From positions 1,538,918-1,602,917 of the forward strand of contig NZ_MPZV01000001.1 in the NCBI RefSeq assembly GCF_002020355.1: 64,000 nucleotides of DNA, read 5' to 3'. Shown in pieces: positions 1 through 8,656 of this stretch. The notes beneath the pieces are model-generated. The model saw only the letters and a program-made list of their open reading frames with translations, was not told the origin of the DNA and did not search any database. Source of the DNA: Thioclava sediminum. GTDB taxonomy: Bacteria; Pseudomonadota; Alphaproteobacteria; Rhodobacterales; Rhodobacteraceae. The translations under genes were made by a program, and so were the position numbers. The first letter of the stretch is position 1; the number at the start of each line of letters is the position of its first letter.

Positions 1-526
1 CCCGGTTACCCTGATAGAGATAGAGCGCACGCGCGCCCAGCGGGTTGTCCAGACCGCCCGGCAGACCGTCTTTCAGCGGCCCGTAGAGGTCGGGATCTTC
101 CTGGATCATGTTCTGCGTCGGCGTCCAGCTCGGATATTCCTGCTTGCGCTTGATCGTGGCATCCCCCGAGAAGGTCTTGCCGTCGCGACCGACTGCGACG
201 CCGTAGCGTTCTGCCTTGCCCGGCTCGGTGATGTAGTAGAGGAAACGCGCATAGGGATCGACGACGATCGTCCCGACAGCCTCGGGCCCGTGATAGGGCA
301 CGACCTGGCGGCGGTTGCGCTCCACCAGATATTTCGGACTGATCGCCGGGATGGTTTTCCCGTCATCTTCGCGCGCCTGATATTCGGCGGGCACGGCCTT
401 CGTCGACTGGGTCGGTTGCGCATAGCGCTGTTCCGGCGCACTCGCGCAGGCTGCCAAGATGCCAGCCAGCCCGAAGAGCATGGCCGGGCGGATTGCGCGT
501 TTGAGCGTCGAATAACTCGCGGTCAC
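1..526 (-). CDS. L,D-transpeptidase (YkuD family) lipoprotein, partial
   Basis: The reading frame runs off the left edge, so only the N-terminal 175 residues are visible. The start is a GTG preceded by AGGA at good spacing; an ATG 15 codons downstream is the alternative. The N-terminus has a basic stretch, a hydrophobic segment and a lipobox-like LAAC, so export and lipidation are likely. The visible body (VVPYHGPEAVGTIVVDPYAR and a following YGVAVGRDGKTFSG region) matches the opening of YkuD/ErfK L,D-transpeptidases, which form 3-3 peptidoglycan cross-links or attach proteins to peptidoglycan. The catalytic His/Cys motif would lie outside the window and was not seen. Confidence 0.8.
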   Translation of the reverse strand, partial: MTASYSTLKRAIRPAMLFGLAGILAACASAPEQRYAQPTQSTKAVPAEYQAREDDGKTIPAISPKYLVERNRRQVVPYHGPEAVGTIVVDPYARFLYYITEPGKAERYGVAVGRDGKTFSGDATIKRKQEYPSWTPTQNMIQEDPDLYGPLKDGLPGGLDNPLGARALYLYQGNR

Positions 527-725
527 TTGCAATTTTCCTGTCTCTTTTTCCGGTGGGCCTTCGGCCCGGTTCCGTCATTCAAGGGGCTAGATAGGGGAAA
601 GTTCCCTCCACTCACACTCACATGAATGTGATCAGACCGCCTCCGGCAGATTCCTGCCCCCTTGATTTTCCGCCCGTGCGGGCGGAGCGTGCTGCAAAAT
701 CGCGTGACAAGAGGAGGTGCCGCGC

Positions 726-2171
726 ATGAATTTGCCGCTTTGGTTCGACCCCGAGGAGATGTTGATCGGAGGCGTCTGGCGCAAGCCCGATGCGCGCCTT
801 TCCGTGGAATGCCCCTCGGATGGGCGCGAGATGGCGCAGATCGCCCGGGGCGGCAAGCCGGAGATCGACGCGGCGGTCGAGGCCGCACAGGCGGCGCTTG
901 CAGGCGTCTGGGGACGGCTGAGCGCAGCGGAACGCGGGCGGCTCTTGCTGAAGATGTCCGGCCTCGTACTGGCTCATGCCGAGGACCTGGCCGTGATCGA
1001 GGCGCTCGATGTCGGCAAACCGTTGACGCAGGCGCGTGCCGATGTGACGGCACTGGCGCGTTATCTGGAATTCTATGGCGGGGCCGCCGACAAGGTGATG
1101 GGCGAGACGATCCCCTATCTCAATGGCTACACCGCCTACACGCTGCGCGAGCCGCATGGCGTGACCGCGCATATCGTGCCGTGGAACTACCCGATGCAGA
1201 TCATCGGGCGCTCTGTCGCGGCGGCGCTGGCGATGGGCAACGCGGCGGTCGTGAAACCTGCCGAGGAAGCCTCGCTCACCGCGCTGGCCTTCGGGCGGAT
1301 CGCGCAAGAAGCGGGGATGCCAGCCGGTGCGCTCAATATCGTGCCGGGTCTGGGAGAGGAGGCCGGGGCCGCGCTCTCGGCCCATCCCGGCATCCAGCAT
1401 ATCTCCTTCACCGGGTCGGTCGCGGTCGGCCAGCGCATTCAGGCCGCCGCCGCGGCGAATGCCGTGCCCGTCACGCTGGAGCTTGGCGGCAAGTCCCCGC
1501 AGCTCGTCTTCGACGATGCCGATCTCGACCGCGCGCTACCCTTCCTCGTGAATGCAGGCATCCAGAACGCCGGGCAGACCTGTTCGGCCTCATCGCGCAT
1601 CCTCGTGCAGCGCTCGCGCTATGTCGAGGTGCTGGAGAAAATGGCCGCGCGCTATCGCGGCCTGACGGCGGGGCCCGCGCTTGGCGATCACGACCTCGGC
1701 CCGCTGATCTCGGGGCGGCAGAAACAGATCGTCGAGGGCTATCTGGCGCTCGCCTCCGACCTCACTATCGCGGCGCAAGGCCAGATCGCCGAGGATGTCC
1801 CCGCAGGCGGCCATTACGTCGCGCCGACCCTGATCGGTGGCGGCCACGGTGCGCATCGGCTCGCGCAGGAGGAAATCTTCGGCCCGGCGCAGATCGTCAT
1901 TCCCTTCGAGGACGAGGAAGAGGCCGTCGCCATCGCGAATGGCACGGAATACGGGCTCGTCGCGTCTGTCTGGTCGGAGAATGGCGGACGAACGATGCGG
2001 CTCGCACGGAGGCTGCGCGCAGGACAGGTCTTCCTGAACAATTACGGCGCGGGCGGCGGCGTGGAGCTGCCCTTCGGCGGCATCGGCAAATCCGGGCACG
2101 GGCGCGAAAAAGGGTTCGAGGCGCTCTACGGCTTCTCCACCCTGAAAACCGTCGCCGCTTGGCATGGCTGA
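726..2171 (+). CDS. NAD(P)-dependent aldehyde dehydrogenase
   Basis: A 481-residue ALDH-superfamily enzyme that oxidises an aldehyde to the carboxylate with NAD(P)+. Family motifs are present: VPWNYP in the Rossmann region, FTGSVAVG, the general-base Glu in LELGGKSP, and the nucleophilic Cys in GQTCSASSR. The ATG at 726 was chosen because GAGGAGG lies 8 bases upstream; an in-frame GTG at 717 overlaps that ribosome site. It is the first of four same-strand genes (SDR, P1 peptidase and gabD follow), which suggests a catabolic group. The sequence resembles betaine/gamma-aminobutyraldehyde-type dehydrogenases, but the substrate cannot be assigned. Confidence 0.9.
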   Translation: MNLPLWFDPEEMLIGGVWRKPDARLSVECPSDGREMAQIARGGKPEIDAAVEAAQAALAGVWGRLSAAERGRLLLKMSGLVLAHAEDLAVIEALDVGKPLTQARADVTALARYLEFYGGAADKVMGETIPYLNGYTAYTLREPHGVTAHIVPWNYPMQIIGRSVAAALAMGNAAVVKPAEEASLTALAFGRIAQEAGMPAGALNIVPGLGEEAGAALSAHPGIQHISFTGSVAVGQRIQAAAAANAVPVTLELGGKSPQLVFDDADLDRALPFLVNAGIQNAGQTCSASSRILVQRSRYVEVLEKMAARYRGLTAGPALGDHDLGPLISGRQKQIVEGYLALASDLTIAAQGQIAEDVPAGGHYVAPTLIGGGHGAHRLAQEEIFGPAQIVIPFEDEEEAVAIANGTEYGLVASVWSENGGRTMRLARRLRAGQVFLNNYGAGGGVELPFGGIGKSGHGREKGFEALYGFSTLKTVAAWHG

Positions 2172-2172
2172 G

Positions 2173-2296
2173 GGTTTCGGCTTGGCGGAAATATCCCGGG
2201 GGTGAGGCGGGATCAGCGGCCTTCCAGTGGAAGGACGCCCCGACGAACGCCCGAAGCGCAAGCGAAGGGCCGGCAGACCGGGGGGCAGAGCCCCCT
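2173..2296 (+). repeat. Post-stop dispersed element, copy A (expanded)
   Basis: It begins directly after the TGA of the aldehyde dehydrogenase. The conserved box CTTGGCGGAAATATCCCGGG is at 2181-2200. The closing G-rich hairpin (GGGGGCAGAGCCCCC) is displaced to about 2282-2296 by an insert of about 80 bases. Orientation is given relative to the preceding gene. The other copies are at 3104, 8185, 9722, 32479 and 37618. Confidence 0.7.
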
Positions 2297-2345
2297 TGCA
2301 CCCGATGTGTCCTGCGACAACAGTAGGCCCCGAGGAGGAGCACCG

Positions 2346-3086
2346 ATGAGACTGGAAGGCAAAAGCGCGATCGTCACCGGCGCGGGCTCGGGCTTCGGCG
2401 CGGGGATCGCGCGCCGCTTCGCCGCCGAGGGCGCGCGGGTTCTGGTCGCGGATCTCAACGCCGAGGCCGCGCAGGCCATCGCGGACGAGATCGGCGGCGT
2501 GGCCTGCACCGTGGATGTCAGCCGCGATGCGGATGTCGCGGCACTGGCGCAGGCGGCGCGCGCGGCGTTCGGGCAGATCGACATTCTGGTGAACAATGCA
2601 GGGACCACCCATCTGCCCAAGCCGATGGAGGAGGTGACCGAGGAGGAGTTCGACCGCGTCCTCACCGTGAACGCGAAATCGGTCTATCTGACCGCGCGCC
2701 ATATCGTGCCGGGGATGAAGGCCCGCGGCGCGGGCGCGATCCTGAACGTGGCCTCCACCGCCGGCGTCAGCCCGCGGCCGAACCTGAGCTGGTACAATGC
2801 CTCGAAGGGCTGGATGATCACCGCGACCCGCGCGATGGCGGTGGAGCTTGCGCCCTCCGGGGTCCGCGTCAACGCGATCAACCCGGTCGCCGGGGAGACC
2901 CCGCTTCTGAAAAGCTTCATGGGCGAGGACACGCCGGAAATCCGCGCGAAGTTTCTCTCGACCATCCCGCTGGGGCGGTTCTCGACGCCCGAGGACATGG
3001 CGAACGCGGCGCTGTTTTTGTGCTCGGACGAGGCGAGCATGATCACCGGCGTCGCGATGGAGGTCGACGGCGGGCGTTGTATCTGA
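2346..3086 (+). CDS. Short-chain dehydrogenase/reductase (SDR), FabG-like
   Basis: A 246-residue classical SDR. The N-terminal cofactor motif TGAGSGFGAG is followed by an acidic VADL (Asp at the end of beta-2, favouring NAD(H)). NNAG, the catalytic Ser in NVASTAG, and Tyr/Lys in YNASK follow. The C-terminus (ITGVAMEVDGGRCI) is typical of FabG/glucose-dehydrogenase-like SDRs. A GAGGAGG ribosome site lies just ahead of the ATG. It sits between an aldehyde dehydrogenase and a P1 peptidase on the same strand, so it probably oxidises an alcohol or reduces a ketone in the same pathway. The substrate is unknown. Confidence 0.9.
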   Translation: MRLEGKSAIVTGAGSGFGAGIARRFAAEGARVLVADLNAEAAQAIADEIGGVACTVDVSRDADVAALAQAARAAFGQIDILVNNAGTTHLPKPMEEVTEEEFDRVLTVNAKSVYLTARHIVPGMKARGAGAILNVASTAGVSPRPNLSWYNASKGWMITATRAMAVELAPSGVRVNAINPVAGETPLLKSFMGEDTPEIRAKFLSTIPLGRFSTPEDMANAALFLCSDEASMITGVAMEVDGGRCI

Positions 3087-3103
3087 ACGCAGGGCGCTGA
3101 ATT

Positions 3104-3149
3104 GGGGGCGTTGCCCCCAAACCCCCAGGATATTTGGACCAAGAGGAAG
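3104..3149 (-). repeat. Post-stop dispersed element, copy B (atypical position)
   Basis: The GGGGGCGTTGCCCCC hairpin is followed by CCCCCAGGATATTTGGACC and AAGAGGAAG. Unlike the other copies it does not follow a stop codon in its own orientation. It lies between the SDR and the P1 peptidase, and its purine tail runs into the peptidase ATG at 3150. Confidence 0.7.
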
Positions 3150-4160
3150 ATGAAGGCAGGGCCGAACAATCTGATCACCGATATCGCCGGGCTGCGCGTG
3201 GGCAATGCCGAGGATGCGGGGCCGCGCTCGGGTGTGAGCGTGCTGCTGGGCGCGCGCCCCTTCACAGCGGCGGTACAGGTAATTGGCGGCGCGCCGGGGA
3301 CGCGGGAGACAGACCTGCTCGCGCCGGACAAGCTAGTGCAGGAGGTCGATGCGCTGGTGCTCTCGGGCGGCTCGGCCTTCGGGCTTGGCGCCTGCGACGG
3401 GGTGATGGCAGGGCTGCGCGCGCAGGGGCGCGGTTTCGCGGTGGGCGATCAGCGCGTGCCGATCGTGCCCGGCGCGATCCTGTTCGATCTGCTCAATGGC
3501 GGTGACAAGAGTTGGGCGGAGACGCCCTATCCCGGGCTTGGGCGCGCGGCGCTCGAGGCGGCCACGGAGCGGTTCGAGATCGGCAGCGCCGGGGCGGGCT
3601 TCGGCGCGATGACCGGGACTTTTAAAGGCGGGCTTGGCTCGGCTTCGGCGGTCTTGGAGAGCGGCTTCACCGTGGGCGCGCTGGTGGCGGTGAATGCGCT
3701 CGGTTCGGTAACCGTCGGCGAGGGGCCGCATTTCTGGGCCGCGCCTTGGGAAATCGCGGGCGAGTTCGGCGGTTTCGGCCCTGCGCCCCAACATGATCCG
3801 AGCGCGATGCCCGAACCGATGAAACGCCAGGGCGAAGCCACCACCATCGCCATCGTCGCGACCGATGCCGCCCTCACCCAAGCGCAGGCGCAACGCATGG
3901 CCACGGCGGCCCATGACGGCATGGCGCGCGCCATCGTGCCGTCGCATACCCCGCTCGATGGCGATTTGATCTTCGCCGCCGCGACCGGCGAGAAGCCCTT
4001 GGCCGATCCGGTCCGCGACCCGTTCCAGCTTGGCCATGCGGCGTCTTGCGTGCTTGCCCGCGCCATCGCCCGCGCCATCTATGAAGCCAAAGAACAACCC
4101 GGCGATCTGCAGCCCTGCTGGCGCAGCCGTTACGGAACATCAAAAAGCCCGGCGCATTGA
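3150..4160 (+). CDS. P1 family (DmpA/S58-type) aminopeptidase
   Basis: A 336-residue member of the DmpA/BapA-like peptidase family. These are N-terminal-nucleophile hydrolases made as a precursor that cleaves itself into two chains; known members release N-terminal residues or act on beta-peptides and amides. The N-terminus NNLITDIAGLRVGNAED, the VLSGGSAFGL segment and the GEATTIAIVATDA region, where the autoprocessing residue is expected, fit the family. The ATG at 3150 matches the family start, but its apparent ribosome site AGAGGAAG belongs to repeat copy B. The position among dehydrogenases suggests hydrolysis of an amide or peptide whose product is then oxidised; that is inference. Confidence 0.85.
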   Translation: MKAGPNNLITDIAGLRVGNAEDAGPRSGVSVLLGARPFTAAVQVIGGAPGTRETDLLAPDKLVQEVDALVLSGGSAFGLGACDGVMAGLRAQGRGFAVGDQRVPIVPGAILFDLLNGGDKSWAETPYPGLGRAALEAATERFEIGSAGAGFGAMTGTFKGGLGSASAVLESGFTVGALVAVNALGSVTVGEGPHFWAAPWEIAGEFGGFGPAPQHDPSAMPEPMKRQGEATTIAIVATDAALTQAQAQRMATAAHDGMARAIVPSHTPLDGDLIFAAATGEKPLADPVRDPFQLGHAASCVLARAIARAIYEAKEQPGDLQPCWRSRYGTSKSPAH

Positions 4161-4193
4161 CCGGACGACCCATCCAGCCCTTCGGAGGACATC

Positions 4194-5672
4194 ATGCTCG
4201 ACGACAAGACCGACCTCAAATCCATCCTAAAGGATCCCTCGCTTCTGGCGACAAAGGCCTTCGTCGCGGGCGAATGGGTCGATGCCGATGACGGCACCAC
4301 CTTCGACGTGACCAACCCCGCGCGGGGCGACGTGATCTGCACCGTGCCCGATCTGGGCCGCGCCGAGACCGCCCGCGCCATCGCTGCCGCCGAGGAGGCG
4401 ATGAAGGACTGGGCCGCGCGCACCGGCAAGGAACGCGCGCAGATCATGCGCAAATGGTACGACCTGATGATGGAGAACCAGGACGATCTGGGCGCGATCC
4501 TTACCGCCGAGATGGGCAAGCCGCTCGCCGAGGCGAGGGGCGAGATCGCCTATGGCGCAGGCTTCATCGAGTGGTTCGGCGAAGAGGCCAAGCGGGTCTA
4601 TGGCGAGACGATCCCGGGCCATCAGCGCGACAAGCGGATCACAGTAATCAAGCAGCCGATCGGGGTCGCAGCCTCGATCACGCCGTGGAACTTCCCCAAC
4701 GCGATGATCGCGCGCAAGGCGGGCCCGGCGCTCGCGGTGGGCTGCGGTTTCGTCTGCCGCCCGGCCTCCGAGACGCCCCTCTCGGCGCTGGCGATGGCGG
4801 TGCTGGGCGAACGCGCGGGCCTGCCCAAAGGCATCCTCTCGGTCATCACCTCCGCGAAAGCCTCCGATATCGGCAAGGAGTTCTGCGAGAACCACACCGT
4901 GCGCAAGCTGACCTTCACCGGCTCGACCGAGGTGGGCCGTATCCTGCTGCGTCAGGCGGCGGATCAGGTGATGAAATGCTCGATGGAACTGGGCGGCAAC
5001 GCGCCCTTCATCGTGTTCGACGACGCCGATCTCGACGCCGCGGTCGAAGGCGCGATGGCGTCGAAATTCCGCAATAACGGTCAGACCTGCGTCTGCGCCA
5101 ACCGCATCTACGTCCAGTCCGGGGTCTATGACGCCTTTGCCGAGAAGCTGGCCAAGGCCGTCAACGCCCTCAAGGTGGGCGACGGCCTCAAGGAAGGCGT
5201 CGAGGCTGGCCCGCTGATCAACGAGGACGCGGTCAAGAAGGTGCAGGAGCATATTCAGGACGTGCTCGATCATGGCGGCTCGATCGTCACCGGAGGCGAG
5301 CGGCACGAGATGGGCGGCACCTTCTTCCAGCCGACCGTGCTGACCGGGGTCACGCAGGAGGCCAAGGTCTCGCATGAGGAGACCTTCGGCCCCGTCGCCC
5401 CGCTCTTCAAGTTCGAGACCGAGCAGGAGGCGATCGCCAAGGCCAATGACACAATCTTCGGCCTTGCGAGCTATTTCTACGCCCGCGACGTGGGCCGCAT
5501 CACCCGCGTTCAGGAAGGTCTGGAATACGGGATCGTCGGCGTGAACACCGGCCTGATCTCAACCGAGGTCGCGCCCTTCGGCGGCGTAAAGCAATCGGGT
5601 CTGGGCCGCGAAGGGTCGCATCACGGCGTCGAGGATTATCTCGAGATGAAATATATCTGTCTCGCGGTCTGA
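4194..5672 (+). CDS. gabD: NAD(P)-dependent succinate-semialdehyde dehydrogenase
   Basis: A 492-residue ALDH matching the GabD class, which converts succinic semialdehyde to succinate at the end of GABA and related amine catabolism. Visible motifs are ITPWNFPNAM, FTGSTEVGR, the general-base Glu in MELGGNAPF, the nucleophile in NNGQTCVCANR with the neighbouring redox-switch-like second Cys, and the C-terminal GVNTGLISTEVAPFGGVKQS. A GGAGG ribosome site sits ahead of the ATG. A hairpin terminator follows the gene, so it is probably the last gene of the group that begins with the aldehyde dehydrogenase. Confidence 0.93.
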   Translation: MLDDKTDLKSILKDPSLLATKAFVAGEWVDADDGTTFDVTNPARGDVICTVPDLGRAETARAIAAAEEAMKDWAARTGKERAQIMRKWYDLMMENQDDLGAILTAEMGKPLAEARGEIAYGAGFIEWFGEEAKRVYGETIPGHQRDKRITVIKQPIGVAASITPWNFPNAMIARKAGPALAVGCGFVCRPASETPLSALAMAVLGERAGLPKGILSVITSAKASDIGKEFCENHTVRKLTFTGSTEVGRILLRQAADQVMKCSMELGGNAPFIVFDDADLDAAVEGAMASKFRNNGQTCVCANRIYVQSGVYDAFAEKLAKAVNALKVGDGLKEGVEAGPLINEDAVKKVQEHIQDVLDHGGSIVTGGERHEMGGTFFQPTVLTGVTQEAKVSHEETFGPVAPLFKFETEQEAIAKANDTIFGLASYFYARDVGRITRVQEGLEYGIVGVNTGLISTEVAPFGGVKQSGLGREGSHHGVEDYLEMKYICLAV

Positions 5673-5699
5673 GACCGAGCCGAGGCGAAAGGACAGTTC

Positions 5700-5731
5700 A
5701 GAGGGCGGGCCGCGTGTCCGCCCTCTCTTTC
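5700..5731 (+). terminator. Rho-independent terminator after gabD
   Basis: A nine-base-pair stem AGAGGGCGG/CCGCCCTCT (5700-5708 with 5718-5726) with a nine-base loop, followed by CTTTC. It starts 27 bases after the gabD stop. Confidence 0.75.
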
Positions 5732-5764
5732 ATTAATACTCACCGCTGCTTATCTTGTCCGTGA

Positions 5765-7189
5765 ATGAGAATGAGGGGCCGGGCTTTGGGCATTTCCGAC
5801 ATTGCGGACGGGATCACGCGCGGGATCGAGGGCATGGGCCATTCGGTCTCGGAGGCGCTGTTCGAACCGGTGATCCGGCTCGGCGTGACGGGTCTGTCGC
5901 GCGCGGGCAAGACCGTGTTCATCACCTCGCTAGTCGCGAACCTGCTGGATCGCGGGCGGATGCCTGCGCTGGGATCGGCGTCGGATATCACCGCCGCCTA
6001 TCTGCAGCCGCAGCCCGACGACACCGTGCCGCGCTTCGACTTTGAGAGCCACCTTGCCGCGCTGACCGGCCCTTCGCCGCATTGGCCCGAGGGCACGCGC
6101 GCCGTCTCGGAGCTGCGGCTGTCCTTCCGCATCCAGCCGCGCGGGATGCTGGGCGCGGTGCGGGGTCCGCGCGTCGTGCATCTCGATATCGTGGATTACC
6201 CCGGCGAGTGGCTGCTCGACCTCGGGCTTATGGACAAAAGCTATGCCGAGTGGTCGGCAGAGGCGCTGGCGCGTCTGCCGAACCGTCCGCAAGGCGCGGA
6301 ATATCTGACGCAATCCGAGGCGGCGGACGGCACCGCGGAATTCACCGAGCCGCAAGCCAAGGCGCTGGCGGCGGGCTTCACCCGATACCTCACCGAGGCG
6401 CGCGATGCGGGGTTCTCTGACTGCACGCCGGGGCGCTTCCTGCTGCCCGGCGAGATGGCCGGATCGCCCGCCCTGACCTTCGCGCCGCTGCCCGCGGGCG
6501 ACGCCCCGCGCGGCTCGCTTCGGCGCGAGATGGAGCGCCGCTACGACGCCTACAAACGCGAGGTCGTGCGCCCCTTCTTCCGCGATCATTTCGCCAAGAT
6601 CGACCGACAGGTGGTGCTGGTCGACGTATTGGGCGCGATCCATTCGGGGCCCGCCGCGCTCGACGATCTGCGTCAGGCGATGGCCGATATTCTGGCGGCC
6701 TTCCGTCCGGGCCGCGCAAGCTGGCTGACCTCGCTGATCGGCGGCAAGCGGGTCGAGAAAATCCTCTTCGCCGCGACCAAGGCGGATCACCTGCACCATA
6801 CGCAACACGCCCGCCTGACCTCGATCACCGGCGCACTGCTGCGCGAGGCCAAGGACCGTGCCGATTTCGCGGGCGCGAAGACTCTCGCGCTGTCGATCGC
6901 GGCGCTGCGCAGCACCACGGAAGAAACCCTCTCGCATGACGGGGCGGAATTGCAGGCCGTGCGCGGGCGGCTGGAGAACGGCAAGTCGGTCGCGCTCTAT
7001 CCCGGCGAATTGCCCGCCGACCCAGCGCAGCTTCTCTCGCCCGCGGCGCAAGGGGCCTCCGCATGGCTCGACGAGGATTATTCGATCATGAACTTCGCCC
7101 CGGCCCCGGTGATCTTGCGACCCGGCGAAGGCCCGCCGCATATCCGGCTCGACCGCGCGGCCGATTTCCTGATCGGGGACAAGCTATGA
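5765..7189 (+). CDS. YcjX-family P-loop protein (DUF463)
   Basis: A 474-residue protein of the YcjX family of predicted nucleotide-binding proteins. The phosphate-binding loop GLSRAGKT is near residue 43, and VVHLDIVDYPGEW near residue 130 resembles a G3 switch region. YcjX and its partner YcjF are envelope-stress-associated in enterobacteria; the function is not settled. The start is uncertain: ATG at 5765 is used, but an in-frame TTG seven codons later (GISDIADG follows) is the more family-like N-terminus. It overlaps the DUF697 gene by four bases (ATGA), so the two are translationally coupled. Confidence 0.85.
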   Translation: MRMRGRALGISDIADGITRGIEGMGHSVSEALFEPVIRLGVTGLSRAGKTVFITSLVANLLDRGRMPALGSASDITAAYLQPQPDDTVPRFDFESHLAALTGPSPHWPEGTRAVSELRLSFRIQPRGMLGAVRGPRVVHLDIVDYPGEWLLDLGLMDKSYAEWSAEALARLPNRPQGAEYLTQSEAADGTAEFTEPQAKALAAGFTRYLTEARDAGFSDCTPGRFLLPGEMAGSPALTFAPLPAGDAPRGSLRREMERRYDAYKREVVRPFFRDHFAKIDRQVVLVDVLGAIHSGPAALDDLRQAMADILAAFRPGRASWLTSLIGGKRVEKILFAATKADHLHHTQHARLTSITGALLREAKDRADFAGAKTLALSIAALRSTTEETLSHDGAELQAVRGRLENGKSVALYPGELPADPAQLLSPAAQGASAWLDEDYSIMNFAPAPVILRPGEGPPHIRLDRAADFLIGDKL

Positions 7190-8184
7190 AAAAACCGGTG
7201 ATGATCGAGATCGAGGACGCGCCCTCGCCCGCCGAGGCCGCGCCGATCGAGGATATGCCGAGCGCGACCGAGGAGCGGCTGGAAGGCCGCGCCATGCAGA
7301 TCGCGACCCGGCTGGGGGCGCGCCGCACCTCGCCCATCGTACGATTCTTCTGGCGCGCCAGCGTGGCGTTGATGGGCTTCCTAATCTCCGTCGCGCTCTG
7401 GCGCTTCATCGACGGGCTGTTCGCCACCCATCCGATCCTCGGCTGGATCGGAACCGCGCTGGTCGCGGCCTTCGCGCTTGGCGCGCTGCTGATCACCGGA
7501 CGAGAAATCGCCGCGTTTTCAAGGCTGGCCCGCCTCGACAAGGTCCATAAGGAAGTGTCGGAAGCGCTGAGCGAAGATGACCTAAGCCGCGCGCGGAAAG
7601 TCACGGCGCATGTCTCGGGCCTCTATGCCGCGCAGCCCGAGATGGACTGGGCGCGCAAGCGGCTGGCCGAGCAAACGGGCGAGGTGCTCGACACCGACAC
7701 GCTGATGGGACTGGCAGAAACTGAACTGATGGGCCCGCTGGACGCCGCCGCCCGGCTCGAGATCGAAGCTGCCGCGCGCACCGTCGCCACGGTGACCGCC
7801 GTCGTGCCGCTGGCGCTGGCCGACGTCTTCACCGCGCTCACCGCAAACCTCCGGATGATCCGGCGCATCGCGGAAATCTATGGCGGGCGCTCGGGCACGC
7901 TCGGCTCGATCCGGCTGGCGCGCACGGTGATGACCCATCTCGTCGCGACCGGTGCGGTGGCGGCGGGCGACGATCTGATCGAGACGGTCACCGGCGGTCA
8001 TCTGGTCTCGAAACTCTCGCGCCGCTTCGGCGAAGGCGTGATCAACGGGGCACTCACCGCCCGGGTCGGGATCGCCGCGCTGGAGGTCTGCCGCCCGATG
8101 CCCTTCCGGAAGCTGCAAAAGCCGCGCGTGACCAATCTGATCGGCCGGTCTCTGACGGGCGTGTTCGGGAAGAAAGAGGACTGA
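7186..8184 (+). CDS. YcjF-like inner-membrane protein (DUF697, TIGR01620-type)
   Basis: A 332-residue protein with an acidic N-terminus, two adjacent hydrophobic segments (about residues 60-80 and 88-106), and a C-terminal DUF697-like helical domain containing a GGRSGTLGSIRLAR stretch. Its ATG overlaps the ycjX stop in ATGA. The ycjX-DUF697 pair is widely conserved in proteobacteria and the two products are thought to act together at the inner membrane. Element copy C follows one base after the stop. Confidence 0.87.
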   Translation: MKKPVMIEIEDAPSPAEAAPIEDMPSATEERLEGRAMQIATRLGARRTSPIVRFFWRASVALMGFLISVALWRFIDGLFATHPILGWIGTALVAAFALGALLITGREIAAFSRLARLDKVHKEVSEALSEDDLSRARKVTAHVSGLYAAQPEMDWARKRLAEQTGEVLDTDTLMGLAETELMGPLDAAARLEIEAAARTVATVTAVVPLALADVFTALTANLRMIRRIAEIYGGRSGTLGSIRLARTVMTHLVATGAVAAGDDLIETVTGGHLVSKLSRRFGEGVINGALTARVGIAALEVCRPMPFRKLQKPRVTNLIGRSLTGVFGKKED

Positions 8185-8245
8185 GCCTCTTCCTCTTGGC
8201 AGAAGTATCCCGGCGGGCTCCGAAGGAGCGGGGGCAGAGCCCCCT
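8185..8245 (+). repeat. Post-stop dispersed element, copy C
   Basis: It follows the DUF697 stop directly: GCCTCTTCCTCTTGG, then AGTATCCCGGCGGG, a small CTCCGAAGGAG hairpin, and the closing GGGGGCAGAGCCCCC hairpin. It fills the gap between two convergent genes and could terminate either one. Confidence 0.75.
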
Positions 8246-8248
8246 CGC

Positions 8249-8656
8249 CTATTTCAGCTTCGGAATCCCGCCCGGAAGCGTCTCACGCTCGACCACGCCC
8301 TGCCGCAGGCTCATGCCGATGCGATGGGCGAGCGCCGACCAACCCGCCGCCTGTTCGGGCGACAGTTCCTCGATCAGCACCTTGTCGAATTCCGCGAGCC
8401 AGGTTGAAAACATTCCCGGGCGCACATTGCCTGCCGCGCGGTGGACCTGCATGGGCGAGCCATCATAGCCCGGTTTGCGCAGGATCGCGTTCTTCCAGAA
8501 CCGCGCGACCTTGTCCTCATGGGTGGGCCAGTCGGTGACATGCACCGCAAAGACCGGACCGAGCATCGCGTGGCTGCGCACGCGCTCGTAGAAGCGCGCC
8601 ACGACGCGGTCGATCTCCGCCTCGGTGATCTCGAAACGTGCCAAGGGGTCAGCCAT
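8249..8656 (-). CDS. Group III truncated haemoglobin
   Basis: A 135-residue globin of the group III truncated class, which binds O2/NO at haem and is usually linked to nitrosative or low-oxygen physiology. The sequence around [18 protein letters not shown] and [12 protein letters not shown] carries the conserved Trp and the expected proximal His region. ATG 8656 was chosen because upstream residues are low-complexity Pro/Arg and belong to ruvB in another frame. The ATG lies inside the ruvB terminus (ATGGCTGA), an eight-base overlap, so it should be co-translated with the ruvCAB operon. Confidence 0.87.
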   Translation of the reverse strand: MADPLARFEITEAEIDRVVARFYERVRSHAMLGPVFAVHVTDWPTHEDKVARFWKNAILRKPGYDGSPMQVHRAAGNVRPGMFSTWLAEFDKVLIEELSPEQAAGWSALAHRIGMSLRQGVVERETLPGGIPKLK

